DNA of 9,709 nt from Sedimentibacter sp. (GTDB taxonomy: Bacteria; Bacillota; Clostridia; Tissierellales; Sedimentibacteraceae), in assembly GCA_029256005.1 (NCBI GenBank), contig JAQSYS010000042.1:1-9709 (forward strand). Direction: 5' to 3'. Numbering within the stretch: the stretch's first letter is position 1; every line of letters starts with the position of its first letter. The notes beneath the pieces were generated by a model. The model was not told the origin of the DNA, searched no databases, and worked only from the letters and a program-made list of their open reading frames with translations. The position numbers and the translations under genes are program-made. Shown one piece after another: positions 1 through 6,650 of this stretch.

Positions 1-1
1 T

Positions 2-751
2 TTAAACTCAAAGGTTGTCTTAGTAGGAGAAAAAAAAATACCGGGAGTAATCGGTTCAAAAGCAATACATTTAATGAGTGCTGAAGAACGAGGCAAATCG
101 ATTCCAATAGATAAGCTTTACATAGATATAGGAACTTATTCAAAATCTGAAACAGAAAAACTGGTAAGCATAGGTGATTATGTCGTATTTAAAAGTGATT
201 ATGTTGAATTCGGAGACAATCTCATAAAGGCAAAAGCACTTGATGACCGAGCAGGATGTAGTGCGATCTTAGAGTTATTAAGTATGAAGCTGGATGCTGA
301 TTTCTATGGTGTATTTACAGTAATGGAAGAAGTAGGCTGTAGAGGTGCTCAGACAGCAGCTTTTGCTTTAGACCCAGATTATGCAATAGTACTGGAAGGT
401 ACAGTGTGTGCAGACATGCCAGAAGTAAAGGAACATTCTAAAGTTACTCTTATAGGCAAGGGTGCTGCGTTGTCACTTATGGACAACTCAACTTTGTATG
501 ATATTGATGAAGTTAGAAAAGTTGAAAATATTGCAAATCAAAACAACATTCCTTATCAGTTAAGAAAATCTTCTGCAGGTGGAAACGACGCAGGAGCAAT
601 TCATAAAACAAAGGCAGGCGCTAAAGTAGTAGCTATTTCAATTCCATGCAGATACATTCATTCAGCAGTAAATGTTGCCAGTATGAATGATTATAAAAGT
701 GTTGTAAGCCTTGCAAAGGCAGTTATATTAGAGAATCAGAAAGGGGAATAA
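2..751 (+). CDS. M42 family metallo-aminopeptidase, 5' end outside window
   Basis: Only the C-terminal 249 or so residues are visible. The frame is open back to base 2, and the ATG at 74 lies inside the domain, so it is not the true start. M42 enzymes are cytoplasmic, usually tetrahedral dodecamers with two metal ions, that remove N-terminal residues from peptides. Seen here, in residues of the visible fragment: ALDDRAG (about 79-85) with the bridging Asp, MEEVGCRGA (about 108-116) with the catalytic Glu pair, VLEGT (about 130-134), GGNDAGAIH (about 193-201), and a C-terminal YIHS whose His (about 220) should bind metal. The VLEGT site carries Glu where the downstream paralogue has Asp, which suggests a different M42 subgroup. 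The N-terminal HxD metal motif must lie off the window. The stop is one base from the next ATG, so the two genes are co-transcribed. The family is certain; the substrate preference is not. Confidence 0.93.
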   Translation, partial: LNSKVVLVGEKKIPGVIGSKAIHLMSAEERGKSIPIDKLYIDIGTYSKSETEKLVSIGDYVVFKSDYVEFGDNLIKAKALDDRAGCSAILELLSMKLDADFYGVFTVMEEVGCRGAQTAAFALDPDYAIVLEGTVCADMPEVKEHSKVTLIGKGAALSLMDNSTLYDIDEVRKVENIANQNNIPYQLRKSSAGGNDAGAIHKTKAGAKVVAISIPCRYIHSAVNVASMNDYKSVVSLAKAVILENQKGE

Positions 752-752
752 T

Positions 753-1739
753 ATGAACTATAATAAAGAATTAATGAAAAAATTATCAGATTGCTTTGCA
801 CCCTCAGGAAGAGAAAAAAATATTCGTGATATGATAATAAATGAAATAAAAGATTATGCTGATGAAATATCAGTTGATACATTAGGAAACTTAATTGCAA
901 GAAAAAAAGGAAAATGTAAAAAAATATTATTTTCAGCTCATATGGATCAAATAGGATTAATTATCACTCATGTTGATGAAAAAGGATTCCTCAGATTTTC
1001 TAATGTTGGAGGAGTGCATGCAAAGGAAATTATAGGTCTTCGCATGGTATTTGACAATGGATTAGAAGGTGTCGTATGCTCAGAAGAAATTGATGATAAA
1101 GAAAAGGTTGAAATGAGCAAACTATTCCTTGACGTTGCTTCTACTTCAAAGGATTTTGTAAAAAATAACTTTAAAATTGGAGATATGTGCGTATTTAAAT
1201 CAGAATATTACGAGACTGAAGATTGCGTAATATGCAAAGCAGCTGACGACAGGATAGGCTGCTACATCCTCATAGAAGCTCTAAAAAGCCATCCTAAAAC
1301 AGATAATGACGTATACTATGTGTTTTCCGTTCAAGAGGAAGTTGGCTGCAGAGGAGCAAAAACAGCAGGCTACAGCATAAATCCTGATTTGGCAATAGCA
1401 ATTGATGTAACTGCAACAGGAGATACAGAGGACGGAATAAAAATGGATGTTAAGATTGGTGAAGGGGCTGCCATTAAACTAATGGATAAATCCATAATCA
1501 CTCATCCTGAAGTAAAAGACCTGTTAACCGATTTAGCTGTAGAAAACAATATTAAGTATCAGTATGAAGTGCTTGAGTTTGGTGGAACAGATGCAGGACC
1601 TATCCACATGACAAGAGATGGAGTTCCAAGCGGTGTTATTTCCATCCCAACAAGAAACCTTCATTCATCAGGTGAGATATTTAATAAATCAGATGTGGCT
1701 GAATGTATTAAATTAGTTCAGGCTGTAATTTCAAAATAA
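753..1739 (+). CDS. M42 family metallo-aminopeptidase
   Basis: This is a complete 328-residue M42 peptidase, close to the usual family length (about 330-360). The metal and catalytic set can be read directly: SAHMDQIG (61-68) with His63 and Asp65, AADDRIGC (163-170) with the bridging Asp, QEEVGCRGA (194-202) with the Glu195/Glu196 pair, IDVT (217-220) with Asp218, GGTDAGPIH (277-285), and NLHSSG (302-307) with His304. The PDZ-like insert of M42 enzymes would be roughly residues 70-160. The start is the ATG one base after the upstream stop, with AAAGGGG about 7 bases before it. It is a diverged paralogue of the upstream gene, so this operon makes at least two M42 subunits, which could form homo- or hetero-oligomers in cytoplasmic peptide breakdown. 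Family-level names such as FrvX or glutamyl/endoglucanase-type are only homology labels. No signal peptide is seen. Confidence 0.95.
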   Translation: MNYNKELMKKLSDCFAPSGREKNIRDMIINEIKDYADEISVDTLGNLIARKKGKCKKILFSAHMDQIGLIITHVDEKGFLRFSNVGGVHAKEIIGLRMVFDNGLEGVVCSEEIDDKEKVEMSKLFLDVASTSKDFVKNNFKIGDMCVFKSEYYETEDCVICKAADDRIGCYILIEALKSHPKTDNDVYYVFSVQEEVGCRGAKTAGYSINPDLAIAIDVTATGDTEDGIKMDVKIGEGAAIKLMDKSIITHPEVKDLLTDLAVENNIKYQYEVLEFGGTDAGPIHMTRDGVPSGVISIPTRNLHSSGEIFNKSDVAECIKLVQAVISK

Positions 1740-1746
1740 CTTTCAT

Positions 1747-1786
1747 AATGTGATAGTATTAACTTACTGTCACATTCTTTTATTTT
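1747..1786 (+). terminator. Rho-independent terminator of the M42 operon
   Basis: The arm AATGTGATAGTA (1747-1758) pairs with TACTGTCACATT (1765-1776) through 12 pairs with one G-U. The loop is 6 bases, and a T-rich run CTTTTATTTT (1777-1786) follows. It begins 8 bases after the stop of the second M42 gene, which marks the end of that operon. Confidence 0.85.
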
Positions 1787-1802
1787 GAAGGCAAACTATT
1801 TC

Positions 1803-1831
1803 TTGATACAAATAATTCTAAATGTTACAAT
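1803..1831 (+). promoter_or_regulatory. Sigma-A type promoter of the GNAT pair
   Basis: TTGATA (1803-1808) and TACAAT (1826-1831) are separated by exactly 17 bases, and a TG at 1823-1824 gives an extended -10. This predicts a start near 1838 and a leader of about 48 bases before the ATG at 1886. It lies just after the M42 terminator, so the GNAT pair has its own transcription unit. Confidence 0.6.
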
Positions 1832-1885
1832 TACTTTAAGGAAATAAAATACAGTAAGATAATTAATTAATTATAAGGAGGGTAA

Positions 1886-2644
1886 ATGAAAATTTTCGAA
1901 CAAATAATTGAATTTGAAAAAATTTGTCCTATGACATACTTAGATTATAAGTTAACTTCATGGGGAAGGATGTTTAGTGACATAGATAATAAAGAAAGTT
2001 TCACCTCTAATTATGCAGTTATTGATAAAAACGAAAACATCGACGAAATTATTAAGGAAGTAGAAGAATATTACAATTTAAAAAATATAACACCTAAGAT
2101 TTTTTACCGACATGGCTCATTAGATTTAAATGTTCTAAAATTTTACTTTGAAAAATATGATTATTCAATAAGAGAATTTGATATAGAACTCATGATTTGG
2201 GATATGAGTTCTAATAAGAATAAAGATAACAAAAATAATATACATTTAATAGGACATCCTCTTATTGGACAAGAATATGCTCTTGCCATAGAACAGGATG
2301 ATGGCGATATTTATGGCATCATACAATTAAATAAACAGATATCTGCCGGAAATAATATGTTTTTTTCTTATGACGAAAACAGAAATCCTGTTAGCATGGC
2401 ATTGGCAGAAAAATATAACAACACAATCTATATTTCAAATGTTTATACAACACCTTCAATGAGACACAAAGGATATGGCATGTCTGTTATAAATGCTATT
2501 ATAACATATTATAAGGATTCTCTAATATATTTACATACTCATAATCCTGAAGCTGCTAGTATTTATAGACAATTGGGTTTCTCAAGTGAAACATTTAAAT
2601 CATGGTGGGCAGTAAAAGGCTCATTGCCAGAATGGTGTAAATAA
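1886..2644 (+). CDS. GNAT family N-acetyltransferase
   Basis: The protein has 252 residues. The C-terminal part (about 165-252) is a GNAT acetyl-CoA-binding fold. It shows a strand ending in SNVYTTP (184-190), the pyrophosphate loop RHKGYG at 193-198 (RxxGxG pattern), and the late motif NPEAASIYRQLGF (220-232), typical of motif B. The N-terminal half has no motif that I recognise. It may be a degenerate second GNAT fold or a substrate-recognition domain, since the protein is about 90 residues longer than a minimal GNAT. The start is set by AAGGAGGG at 1875-1882, just before the ATG. The next GNAT gene begins 57 bases after the stop with no terminator between, so the two are probably co-transcribed. 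The acceptor substrate (small molecule, antibiotic or protein N-terminus) cannot be read from the sequence. Confidence 0.85.
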   Translation: MKIFEQIIEFEKICPMTYLDYKLTSWGRMFSDIDNKESFTSNYAVIDKNENIDEIIKEVEEYYNLKNITPKIFYRHGSLDLNVLKFYFEKYDYSIREFDIELMIWDMSSNKNKDNKNNIHLIGHPLIGQEYALAIEQDDGDIYGIIQLNKQISAGNNMFFSYDENRNPVSMALAEKYNNTIYISNVYTTPSMRHKGYGMSVINAIITYYKDSLIYLHTHNPEAASIYRQLGFSSETFKSWWAVKGSLPEWCK

Positions 2645-2701
2645 GTATAACAAAATCTATAAACCTGTGGGAATTGAAATAATAATAAAAGGAGTCGCAC
2701 T

Positions 2702-3553
2702 ATGATCAAATATAAGACATTAGAAAAAACAGACATAGAAATAATGCATAAAACATTTTTAAAAGCTTTTAATGATTATCAAGTAAAAATGGAGTTGCCT
2801 CTTTCAAAATACGAAGACATGCTTATGAGAAGAGGATACAATCCTGAAATTTCAATGGGTGCATTTGAAAATGGAGAATTGGTTGGGTTTGTTTTTAATG
2901 GATTGCGAAATTGGGATGATAAGCTTACTGCATATGATACCGGCACAGGTGTGGTAAGTGAATATAGAAAACAAGGAATTACCAGCAATTTGATGGCTAA
3001 TATTAAACAGCTTCTTAAATCAAAAGGAATCCATTATTACTTGCTTGAGGTTATAAAGACTAACACAAATGCCCTTGAATTATACAAAAAGCAGGGCTTT
3101 GAAATTGTCAGAGAGTTTGAATGTTTTCGTCTGGAAAAAAATATTTTTGAACAAAGTGAATATTGTAGTCACAATATTTATAAAAAACAAACATGCAATG
3201 GTAGTAGCCAGTTTTCAAAACTATGGGATTTCAATCCATCCTGGCAGAATTCTACAGACTCAATAACAATAAAAAAGGATGATTTTTATTGCATAAATGT
3301 AAAATTAGCTAATGAAGTAATCGGCTATGGAATTATTGATAAAAAAACAGGAGATATTCCTCAAATAGCAGTACATAAGGATTATAGAAGAAGAGGAATT
3401 GCAAAAAGTATTATTACTGAATTAATTAATAATACTGATTCAAATAAAATATCAGTGCTGAATGTAAACAAAAATTCAACTCTGGCTAAATTTTTACATG
3501 ATTTGAACTTTGAACATTTTATTGATCAATATGAAATGATGTTAACACTCTAA
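2702..3553 (+). CDS. Two-domain GNAT family N-acetyltransferase
   Basis: The protein has 283 residues with two GNAT domains in tandem. Domain 1 (about 1-147) shows the strand TGTGVVSEYRKQGI (80-93) with the acetyl-CoA loop, and NTNALELYKKQGF (121-133). A linker holds the conserved-looking WDFNPSWQNS (175-184). Domain 2 (about 185-283) shows IAVHKDYRRRGIAKSI (222-237), a better RxxGxA loop, and NKNSTLAKFLHDLNF (256-270). The same architecture with a PSWQNS-type linker is known in uncharacterised Bacillus and Clostridium acetyltransferases. AAAGGAG lies 9-10 bases before the ATG. It follows the other GNAT gene and runs towards the YetF-like gene on the opposite strand, with a 27-base gap. The substrate is unknown. 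One domain may be catalytic and the other structural. Confidence 0.9.
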   Translation: MIKYKTLEKTDIEIMHKTFLKAFNDYQVKMELPLSKYEDMLMRRGYNPEISMGAFENGELVGFVFNGLRNWDDKLTAYDTGTGVVSEYRKQGITSNLMANIKQLLKSKGIHYYLLEVIKTNTNALELYKKQGFEIVREFECFRLEKNIFEQSEYCSHNIYKKQTCNGSSQFSKLWDFNPSWQNSTDSITIKKDDFYCINVKLANEVIGYGIIDKKTGDIPQIAVHKDYRRRGIAKSIITELINNTDSNKISVLNVNKNSTLAKFLHDLNFEHFIDQYEMMLTL

Positions 3554-3580
3554 TTCACAAAGAATTCTTGCTTAATAACT

Positions 3581-4285
3581 CTACTGATATAAAAAGATCT
3601 TTATACTACCTTTATTATCAATGGTGCCTAGAAGGACATTTTTTACCTCAGTTTGATGTTTACTCTTTAAATTTGAAATAACCCAGTCTTCATCTTTATT
3701 AACTTGATCTAGTTCTTTGAAAATAATTTTACCTTCCTTTATAATTGTTATGGGAAAATCAAAAGGTTCTGCCTCCATCTGATAGAAAGAGGGTGTAATG
3801 GGTTCGTATTTAGGATGTAAAAATACAGATATTTTTCCGTCCGCTTCCCATATAGCTAAAGATACCTTTTTAACATCTTCAACTTTAGCTTCACGTAATT
3901 CTTCTAATAAAACATCAATAGATATCCTTGCTTTTTTTAATCCTTTATATATTATTTCCCCGTCTTGAACAACTACAATTGGTTCATTATTAAGAATTTT
4001 TCTTAGCACAGGAAATTTAAGAACTCCATATATACCAATAAGATAAAGAACAACTATTACAGTTGTTGTTATAACAGAACCCTTTAAACCAAGGTTTTCA
4101 TCAGATAAAGGATGAGCAATAATATTTCCAATAACTAATGCAATAACAAAATCAAGAAGTCTTAATTGAGAAATGGTACGTTGTCCTAAAACCCTTGCAA
4201 CTGTAACCAAAAATATAAATGCAATAATTGCACGTAGTGCCCACTCAATTGAGGTAAGTGATTCTTTTCCTTGTAAAAAATCCAT
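3581..4285 (-). CDS. YetF/DUF421 family membrane protein
   Basis: The protein has 234 residues from the chosen start. An ATG 10 codons further upstream is rejected because AAAGGAGA (4300-4293) sits 7 bases before the ATG at 4285 and would otherwise lie inside the gene. The N-terminal third is hydrophobic, with three likely membrane spans (about 16-33, 44-58 and 68-90). The family signature GQRTISQLRLLDFVIALVIG (34-53) lies between spans 1 and 2. The remainder (about 95-234) is the soluble YetF C-terminal domain, including NEPIVVVQDGEI (100-111) and the helix with LREAKVEDVKKVSLAIWEADGKIS (130-153). YetF/YcaP-type proteins are membrane proteins of poorly defined function; some are linked to sporulation or stress in Bacillus. 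It is convergent with the GNAT gene and divergent from the DUF6054-like gene. The family call is firm; the function is open. Confidence 0.92.
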   Translation of the reverse strand: MDFLQGKESLTSIEWALRAIIAFIFLVTVARVLGQRTISQLRLLDFVIALVIGNIIAHPLSDENLGLKGSVITTTVIVVLYLIGIYGVLKFPVLRKILNNEPIVVVQDGEIIYKGLKKARISIDVLLEELREAKVEDVKKVSLAIWEADGKISVFLHPKYEPITPSFYQMEAEPFDFPITIIKEGKIIFKELDQVNKDEDWVISNLKSKHQTEVKNVLLGTIDNKGSIKIFLYQ

Positions 4286-4292
4286 ATAAAAA

Positions 4293-4300
4293 TCTCCTTT
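4293..4300 (-). promoter_or_regulatory. Ribosome binding site that fixes the YetF-like start
   Basis: On the minus strand AAAGGAGA lies 7 bases before the ATG at 4285. A longer frame opening at 4315 would place this strong site inside the coding sequence, so the shorter start is preferred. Confidence 0.8.
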
Positions 4301-4367
4301 ATAAGATATTAACACATATTTTATGTTATATTATTTTAACCAAGATTATAAAAATTAATTGGATCAA

Positions 4368-4398
4368 TTTACATGCGGCAGGTGAAAAAACTATAATA
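4368..4398 (+). promoter_or_regulatory. Possible promoter of the DUF6054-like gene
   Basis: TTTACA (4368-4373) and a perfect TATAAT (4393-4398) are 19 bases apart, which is longer than ideal. The predicted start near 4405 leaves a leader of about 70 bases. A weaker alternative is TTGATA (4400-4405) with TATTTT (4424-4429). In such AT-rich DNA this is only a suggestion. Confidence 0.3.
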
Positions 4399-4474
4399 TT
4401 TGATAGTAAATTATTAGTGGAACTATTTTCTAAATATTACGTCTATACTAATATGTTTATTTTGGAGGTCTATT

Positions 4475-4810
4475 ATGGCAAAGTTTGAAAAGACAATAGT
4501 TGGTAATTTTGAGGAAGTTATAAACCGATTACAAAGTGAAATAATAAACAGCGGAATTTCTATGGAGTTAGTGGAAGAAAGCAATTATAGTTCAGGGGAT
4601 ACAAATATTGCAGTTCGTGTATATGATAAATATTTCATGCGAAACGGAAACAGAGCAAGTTTAAGTTTAACGGTAGCAGGTCATGGTAATGATATCTTTA
4701 TTTCTGCAATCGGCGCAGGCGGCGGGCAAGGTATTATTTTTAATTTTAGTCTTGGAGCTGAAGAAGAATTAGTTGACGTAGTAAGATTTTGTGTAGAACA
4801 AATGAATTAA
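4475..4810 (+). CDS. Small DUF6054-like protein of unknown function
   Basis: The protein has 111 residues. Its overall pattern matches what I recall of the DUF6054 family in Clostridia and other Firmicutes: MAKFEKTIVGNFEEVINRL at the start, IAVRVYDKYFMRNGNRASLSL (45-65), then a glycine-rich AIGAGGGQG segment (78-86). It looks like an alpha/beta protein, with an N-terminal helix, alternating strands (about 44-51, 61-69 and 73-79), and a C-terminal helix (95-110). There are no membrane spans, signal peptide or metal-binding clusters. GGAGG at 4464-4468 stands 6 bases before the ATG. It is transcribed away from the YetF-like gene. A GNAT gene follows 77 bases later with no visible terminator between, so read-through is possible. 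No biochemical role is known to me. Confidence 0.75.
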   Translation: MAKFEKTIVGNFEEVINRLQSEIINSGISMELVEESNYSSGDTNIAVRVYDKYFMRNGNRASLSLTVAGHGNDIFISAIGAGGGQGIIFNFSLGAEEELVDVVRFCVEQMN

Positions 4811-4887
4811 TGTTAATATTCAAAATTATATTCAATGCGTTTCTCATATTAGAGATTTAATTACATTAATAAATAGGAGTTATTATT

Positions 4888-5430
4888 ATGGAAACAATTC
4901 TTTATAAAAAATTAGAGTTATATGAGATAAATGAAGAACTATTTAAGGATTTTAACAGATATCAGGAAGTTAAGAAATGCTGGCGCAAAGTAGACGGTAA
5001 GTGGGTATTAAAAAACATTGCTTTTACTGAACAATGGAGCAAGAAAGAATATCAATATCTGATTAAATGCTTACAAAATTCTATAAATACAGGCGGAAAA
5101 GTACTAGGTGCTTTTTGTGATAAAAAGCTTATTGGTTTTGCTTCTGTTGAAAATAACTTATTTGGCTTACATAATGAATATATACAGCTATCATGTATTC
5201 ACACTTCATATGAGTTTCGCGGCACTGGAGTAGGAAAAAAATTATTTTTTTTAATGTGTAACCACGCCAAAGAACTGGGTGCACAGAAGTTATATATTTC
5301 AGCTCATTCATCAGAAGAAACTCAAGCCTTTTATACAGCAATGGGGTGTATTGAAGCAAAGGAATATAATACAGAGCTAGCAGAGCATGAACCATGCGAC
5401 TGTCAAATGGAGTATGAATTATTTAAATAA
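4888..5430 (+). CDS. GNAT family N-acetyltransferase
   Basis: The protein has 180 residues with one GNAT domain in the C-terminal two thirds. It shows GAFCDKKLIGFASVE (74-88), the strand and acetyl-CoA loop HTSYEFRGTGVGKKLF (105-120) with R111-G-T-G-V-G, then LGAQKLYISAHSSEETQAFYTAMGC (130-154), the motif B helix. The tail HEPCDCQMEYEL (167-178) with its CDC motif recurs in a clostridial GNAT subgroup, from memory. The first 60 or so residues are charged and rich in Trp and Lys, and may shape the acceptor pocket. TAGGAG lies about 10 bases before the ATG. It may be read through from the DUF6054-like gene upstream. The spacer after it holds an inverted repeat rather than a classic terminator. 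The substrate is unknown. Confidence 0.87.
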   Translation: METILYKKLELYEINEELFKDFNRYQEVKKCWRKVDGKWVLKNIAFTEQWSKKEYQYLIKCLQNSINTGGKVLGAFCDKKLIGFASVENNLFGLHNEYIQLSCIHTSYEFRGTGVGKKLFFLMCNHAKELGAQKLYISAHSSEETQAFYTAMGCIEAKEYNTELAEHEPCDCQMEYELFK

Positions 5431-5490
5431 TTTAGTTATTAGTTCTTTACAAATAAAATTTAAGAGAAAATAAAAGTATTATCACAATAT

Positions 5491-5528
5491 TTGGAATATA
5501 ATCATTAACTATTCTATATATAAGAATA
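5491..5528 (+). promoter_or_regulatory. Possible promoter of the CDGSH gene with a palindrome on its -10
   Basis: TTGGAA (5491-5496) and TATATA (5515-5520) are 18 bases apart. The -10 lies inside an inverted repeat, TATTCT (5510-5515) and AGAATA (5523-5528) around 7 bases. A second pair, AACTATT (5507-5513) and AATAGTT (5533-5539), nests around it. It could be an operator over a promoter or a weak hairpin behind the upstream GNAT gene; AT-rich chance is not excluded. Confidence 0.3.
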
Positions 5529-5572
5529 AAATAATAGTTTTGGTGCATATTAACTTTTGAAAATATTATTAC

Positions 5573-5577
5573 AGGAG
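5573..5577 (+). promoter_or_regulatory. Ribosome binding site that fixes the CDGSH start
   Basis: AGGAG is 6 bases upstream of the ATG at 5584. The alternative TTG start at 5557 has no comparable site, so the 80-residue form is preferred. Confidence 0.75.
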
Positions 5578-5583
5578 TTTTAT

Positions 5584-5826
5584 ATGGATGAACCTAAAAT
5601 AGCACTAAAACAACCAATAGCTATACAACTTAAGCAAGGGGAAACATATTATTACTGTACGTGCGGTAGAAGCTCAAATCAACCTTTTTGTGATGGCGCC
5701 CATGAAGGCACTTCATTTACACCTTTAAAATTTGAAGCTACCATTGATGGAACCTCACACTTATGCATGTGCAAGCATACAAAAAATCCTCCCTATTGCG
5801 ATGGAACACATGATACTTTAAAATAG
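5584..5826 (+). CDS. Double CDGSH iron-sulfur protein
   Basis: The protein has 80 residues with two complete CDGSH motifs, each able to hold a [2Fe-2S] cluster by three Cys and one His. Motif 1 is Cys25, Cys27, Cys36 and His40 (CTCGRSSNQPFCDGAH). Motif 2 is Cys61, Cys63, Cys72 and His76 (CMCKHTKNPPYCDGTH). CDGSH (mitoNEET-type) proteins are redox-active or cluster-transfer proteins; prokaryotic double-motif versions are small soluble proteins of uncertain role. There is no membrane anchor. The ATG at 5584 is chosen because AGGAG (5573-5577) lies 6 bases before it; a TTG at 5557 would add 9 residues and swallow this site. A terminator follows at once, so the gene is probably a single unit. With Ric further along it is one of two Fe-S related genes here, but a shared pathway is only an inference. 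Confidence 0.93.
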   Translation: MDEPKIALKQPIAIQLKQGETYYYCTCGRSSNQPFCDGAHEGTSFTPLKFEATIDGTSHLCMCKHTKNPPYCDGTHDTLK

Positions 5827-5830
5827 ACTT

Positions 5831-5857
5831 AAAGCTTTGCTAACTGCAAGGCTTTTT
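5831..5857 (+). terminator. Rho-independent terminator after the CDGSH gene
   Basis: AAAGCTTTGC (5831-5840) pairs with GCAAGGCTTT (5846-5855) through 10 pairs with one G-U. The loop is TAACT and a short T run ends at 5857. The hairpin starts 4 bases after the stop codon. Confidence 0.8.
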
Positions 5858-5872
5858 CTATATTAACTTGAA

Positions 5873-5901
5873 TTGACTTTAAACATGGACAATGATAACA
5901 T
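5873..5901 (+). promoter_or_regulatory. Probable promoter of the fourth GNAT gene
   Basis: TTGACT (5873-5878) and TAACAT (5896-5901) are 17 bases apart, which predicts a start near 5908 and a leader of about 67 bases. It lies between the CDGSH terminator and the GNAT gene, where a promoter is expected. The -10 matches only four of six positions. Confidence 0.4.
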
Positions 5902-5974
5902 ATTTATTGGTAAGTAATAAAAGTAAAATAAGATTTTAGTAACAAGATAGATTTATTATTTAAGGATGGGGATT

Positions 5975-6454
5975 ATGGAGATAAAAAAGCTGGAACAAAT
6001 TCATTTAAAGGATGCATTGGATTTAATTTTAAATGTTTTTATGGAATTTCAAGCACCGGATTACTCAATTCAAGGTATTCTAGAATTCAAGAAATTTATT
6101 GCTTATGATAATATTATTGAGAAATTTAGAAATAATCAAATGCTGTTTTGGGGTTGTTTTAAAGAAGATAAATTAGTAGGTGTAATTTCAACAAGAAACA
6201 CTAATCATATTTGCTTGCTATTTGTAAAAAAAGAATTCCATAAAAGAGGAATAGCAAAAAAATTATTCAATGTTGTTCTAAACGAAAGCATTTTTAATGA
6301 AAATAATGAAATAACCGTTAATTCATCATCTTATGCAACCGATATCTATCATCATCTTGGTTTTATTGATATAGATAAAGAACAAATAATTGATGGAATA
6401 TGTTTTACCCCTATGAGATATATAATTAATTCTTCAAGAACTTACATTTATTGA
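5975..6454 (+). CDS. GNAT family N-acetyltransferase
   Basis: The protein has 159 residues, the size of a minimal single-domain GNAT. It shows the strand GCFKEDKLVGVISTR (60-74), then ICLLFVKKEFHKRGIAKKLF (79-98) with the acetyl-CoA loop HKRGIA, and NSSSYATDIYHHLGF (116-130) as motif B. The end, GICFTPMRYII (141-151), is the usual last strand. The ATG at 5975 is preferred over the in-frame ATG at 5966 because TAAGGA (5961-5966) lies 8 bases before 5975 but would overlap the earlier one; only three residues differ. It stands alone between two terminators with its own likely promoter. The acceptor cannot be predicted; related annotations call such proteins putative acetyltransferases. Confidence 0.87.
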   Translation: MEIKKLEQIHLKDALDLILNVFMEFQAPDYSIQGILEFKKFIAYDNIIEKFRNNQMLFWGCFKEDKLVGVISTRNTNHICLLFVKKEFHKRGIAKKLFNVVLNESIFNENNEITVNSSSYATDIYHHLGFIDIDKEQIIDGICFTPMRYIINSSRTYIY

Positions 6455-6458
6455 CATT

Positions 6459-6493
6459 AAAAAAACCATAAATAATGGTTGTTTTATTTTTTT
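6459..6493 (+). terminator. Rho-independent terminator after the fourth GNAT gene
   Basis: AACCAT (6464-6469) pairs with ATGGTT (6475-6480) around a 5-base loop. Past one A/G mismatch it extends by four A-T pairs, and a T-rich run to 6493 follows. The A-rich 5' side and T-rich 3' side mean it may also act on the other strand. Confidence 0.7.
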
Positions 6494-6617
6494 AAGTAAA
6501 TTATTAATAAATTATATAAGACCAAATATAGTATAATAAGGATAATATAAAATATATGTTATTTTTTTTCGTTTTTATGCATAATTAGCTTATTTTATAA
6601 GATTTTATATAAACTGC

Positions 6618-6646
6618 TTGTTTTAATTTATCAATTATTGTAATAT
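6618..6646 (+). promoter_or_regulatory. Possible promoter of the fatty acid transporter gene
   Basis: TTGTTT (6618-6623) and TAATAT (6641-6646) are 17 bases apart and predict a start near 6653, right at the edge of the palindrome described below. That layout suits repression by a factor bound over the start site. The hexamers are imperfect and the region is extremely AT-rich. Confidence 0.35.
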
Positions 6647-6650
6647 TATG

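Noticed and set aside
2779..3266. Short frames on both strands inside the two-domain GNAT gene (2779-2988 minus, 3069-3266 plus)
   Set aside because: They lie wholly within a well-supported coding sequence. The plus-strand one was considered as a frameshift sign, but the main frame is intact through both domains.
3559..3570. AAGAATTCTT palindrome in the 27-base convergent gap
   Set aside because: It has no loop and no T run, so it is not a convincing terminator. The gap shows no other structure.
4302..4320. Possible Rex half site (TGTTAA on the minus strand) upstream of the YetF-like gene
   Set aside because: The second arm reads TTATAA instead of TTAACA, so the palindrome is broken; too weak in AT-rich DNA.
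4258..4488. Open frame of 76 codons on the plus strand overlapping the 5' ends of the YetF-like and DUF6054-like genes
   Set aside because: It has no ribosome site, overlaps genes on both sides, and reads mainly as translated AT-rich spacer.
4842..4855. TCTC/GAGA mini-hairpin before the third GNAT gene
   Set aside because: Only a 4-bp stem, well within chance.
5129..5395. Minus-strand open frame inside the third GNAT gene
   Set aside because: It is a shadow of a gene with clear GNAT motifs and has no start signals of its own.
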